DNA of 64,000 bases, from the NCBI RefSeq assembly GCF_900119165.1, contig NZ_FPJG01000006.1, forward strand, positions 7,788,001-7,852,000, read 5' to 3'. Origin of the DNA: Amycolatopsis australiensis. Its GTDB lineage: Bacteria; Actinomycetota; Actinomycetes; Mycobacteriales; Pseudonocardiaceae. The notes below the pieces were generated by a model. That model did not search any database and was not told where the DNA came from. It saw only the letters and a program-made list of their open reading frames with translations. Below, piece after piece: positions 62,500 through 64,000 of this stretch. Positions within the stretch are counted from its first letter, which is position 1, and the number at the start of each line of letters is the position of its first letter. Both the position numbers and the translations under genes were made by a program.

Positions 62500-63917
62500 T
62501 GCGCCGGGCCGACCCCGAGAAATCCAAGGCGATCCTGATCGGCGCCGCCCAGTACGACGATCCGGAGCTGGCCGAGATCACCCAGGCGAGAGCGAACGTC
62601 GAGGACCTCGCCACCGTGCTCGCCGACCCCGGGCTCGGCGGGTTCCTCCCGGACCACGTCCGCACGATGGTCAACCCCCGGCACAAGGACGACGCGGGGC
62701 TGGAAATCGCGCGCTGGTGCCGCACCGCCGAGGACGTCCTGGTCGTCTACTACGTCGGCCACGGACTGGTCGACGTCGACGGTGAACTCCTGCTGGCCAC
62801 GAGCGACACGATCGAGGCCGAGAAGGAGTACCGCTCGCTGCGCGCCGGGATGCTGCGCCGGGCCGTCAACCAGAGCGACGCCAAGATCAAGATCTTCATC
62901 GTGGACTGCTGTTACTCCGGCCGCGCCTTCGGCCAGGCCATGGCGAACGAGGCCGCCGGGGTGCTCGAGCAGATCGAGACGACGGGCACGTGCGGCCTCG
63001 CCTCGGCGCCCCGCCACCTCGCTTCCCTGTTCGTCGAGGGCGAGCGGCACACCGTGTTCTCGGGCGAGCTGATCACGGTGCTGCGGGAAGGCGTGCCGGG
63101 CGAGGGGGCCTTGCTCTCGCTGTCCGCGGTCTACCGGGAGCTTCGCCGCCGGATGCGCCGACGCGAGCACCCCGAGCCGAAAATCGTGCACAGCGACTCG
63201 GTCAGCGAGTTCGCGTTGGTCCGCAACCGCGCCCACGCGCCGGCGGAGAAGCTGGTCCTCCCGGCCGCGAGCCCGCCGCCCCCGGTGGCACCACCACCGG
63301 TCCGGCCCGGGCCGCAGCTGCACACCATCGCCGAAGCCGACGCCTTCGTGAGTGGCTTTCCCCGCGGCGGCACCAGGACGACCGCGCTGGCGATGGCCGC
63401 ATCGGAGGGCACCTGGCCCGTGCTGGCCCGGCTGCGGTTCGTGTCCGAACTGGCGGGAGCGGGCGAAAACTTCTTCGCCGAGCAAGCCATGCGCCGCCTT
63501 GAAGTGCCCGACGTCGCGCGGGCCGTCGCCGCGGTCAAGCACTTGCGGCAGGACCTGGCCAGTGGCCGGGCGTGGGAAACCGACCAGTGGGACGTCGGCG
63601 AGCTGGCGCCGGACGGCGCGGAGGTGACGGACGTCGAAGCCAGGCAGCTCTGGGGCATCGCCATGGCGATGCTGCTCGCCGCGGCCGAACTGCCCACGCC
63701 CCTGCGCATCCAGGCGATCCGGGAACTCGCCGGCCTCGGCCACCGCGAGGAGGCGGAGTGGATCGCGCAAGGCATGCTCCGCGACCTGCGGGCCGCTCCC
63801 GCGCTGATCGCCGAGGTCAGGACTTTCCTGCGCCAGGCAGCAGGCGGAACACCGGGTCGGACCGGAGCAGCTCGTCCAGCACCCGGGCGATCCGGCCCGG
63901 CCGGGCCCCCGACTTGA
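62499..63917 (+). CDS. Caspase-like (peptidase C14) effector with helical C-terminus
   Basis: A 472-residue protein. Residues about 8-225 form a caspase-like domain. I-L-I-G-A-A-Q-Y-D-D is strand one, His88 is in Y-Y-V-G-H-G-L, and Cys138 in F-I-V-D-C-C-Y-S-G completes the dyad. A Pro-rich linker (about 236-262) leads to a helical C-terminal domain (about 265-445) I do not recognise. The last 30 residues are low complexity and overlap a minus-strand gene. With EACC1 it forms a two-gene suicide or defence module, by analogy to predicted bacterial conflict systems. Confidence 0.78.
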   Translation: MRRADPEKSKAILIGAAQYDDPELAEITQARANVEDLATVLADPGLGGFLPDHVRTMVNPRHKDDAGLEIARWCRTAEDVLVVYYVGHGLVDVDGELLLATSDTIEAEKEYRSLRAGMLRRAVNQSDAKIKIFIVDCCYSGRAFGQAMANEAAGVLEQIETTGTCGLASAPRHLASLFVEGERHTVFSGELITVLREGVPGEGALLSLSAVYRELRRRMRRREHPEPKIVHSDSVSEFALVRNRAHAPAEKLVLPAASPPPPVAPPPVRPGPQLHTIAEADAFVSGFPRGGTRTTALAMAASEGTWPVLARLRFVSELAGAGENFFAEQAMRRLEVPDVARAVAAVKHLRQDLASGRAWETDQWDVGELAPDGAEVTDVEARQLWGIAMAMLLAAAELPTPLRIQAIRELAGLGHREEAEWIAQGMLRDLRAAPALIAEVRTFLRQAAGGTPGRTGAARPAPGRSGPAGPPT

Positions 63918-64000
63918 TCGCGAAAACCAGTGCGGTGAGCGCCCGCATCCCCCAGCGGACCGCGACCGCGGCCGCCCCGGCCGCCCCGGCCCCGAGAACG
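63817..64000 (-). CDS. Partial gene at right edge (C-terminal end only)
   Basis: A minus-strand frame from the window edge to a TGA at 63819-63817. Its last 60 residues read W-G-M-R-A-L-T-A-L-V-F-A-I-K-S-G and then R-P-G-R-I-A-R-V-L-D-E-L-L-R-S-D-P-V-F-R-L-L-P. This looks like real protein, with an Ala/Gly-rich hydrophobic stretch before it. It overlaps the caspase frame's 3' end by 101 bp. Family unknown. Confidence 0.4.
   Translation of the reverse strand, partial: VLGAGAAGAAAVAVRWGMRALTALVFAIKSGARPGRIARVLDELLRSDPVFRLLPGAGKS

Overview
The window is a continuous piece of a very GC-rich actinobacterial chromosome. Codons end almost always in G or C. It carries PASTA-type Ser/Thr kinase, F420-dependent oxidoreductase, PriA, class II DAHP synthase, ESX-type and WS/DGAT genes. 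Gene content and the short GC-rich intergenic repeats suggest the Pseudonocardiaceae, most likely Amycolatopsis or a close relative. That assignment is inference, because no rRNA gene is present. I see no tRNA or rRNA gene, no CRISPR array, no insertion sequence and no prophage.

Layout. 0-5 kb: a MerB-like protein cut by the left edge, the carotenoid genes crtE-crtI-crtB and an F420-type LLM oxidoreductase. 5-15 kb: a CGNR zinc-finger regulator divergent from an MFS exporter, an Rv2175c-like DNA-binding protein and the PASTA kinase pknL, a short NfeD-like protein with a flotillin, a WS/DGAT acyltransferase and class II aroG. The order prenyl synthase, Rv2175c, pknL, aroG recalls the M. tuberculosis Rv2173-Rv2178c region. 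15-24 kb: a secreted trypsin-like protease, gltB-gltD, an IpdF-like SDR with a KstR-like site, and lgt. 24-33 kb: an accessory module with an M20 peptidase, an amidohydrolase, an APC permease and a divergent glutamine-synthetase-like enzyme, followed by a secreted protein, a PGRP amidase and a decayed Uma2 gene. 33-41 kb: trpE-TIGR02234-trpC-trpB-trpA and hisF-X-hisI. 41-50 kb: a second accessory block with regulators, an ESX-type protein, a DUF3558 lipoprotein, a sigma factor, an ABC exporter and small oxidoreductases. 50-52 kb: priA and hisH. 52-59 kb: an acyl-CoA dehydrogenase, a decayed region, a SoxR gene divergent from a split transketolase, and a 19-bp tandem repeat. 59-64 kb: a TetR-controlled MMPL exporter, and at the right edge an EACC1-caspase pair that looks like a biological-conflict module.

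How the genes fit together. The hisH-priA, hisF-hisI, trpECBA, lgt and gltBD genes form one housekeeping backbone read on the minus strand, opened up by accessory insertions. Many operons are tightly coupled through GTGA or ATGA overlaps: crtIB, pknL-nfeD, trpCBA, hisF-X-hisI, the ABC pair and the sigma pair. A striking global pattern is a TANNNT -10 hexamer 5-8 nt before the start codon with no Shine-Dalgarno sequence, seen at about eighteen genes, which predicts widespread leaderless transcripts.

The most interesting points are five. First, the EACC1-caspase pair. Second, a SoxR operator placed inside a 19-bp-spacer promoter of a split transketolase. Third, a TetR/MMPL intergenic region with several copies of one operator on both promoters. 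Fourth, two perfect inverted DnaA boxes in front of an ABC exporter. Fifth, the FluG-like set of separate amidohydrolase, permease and GS-like genes.
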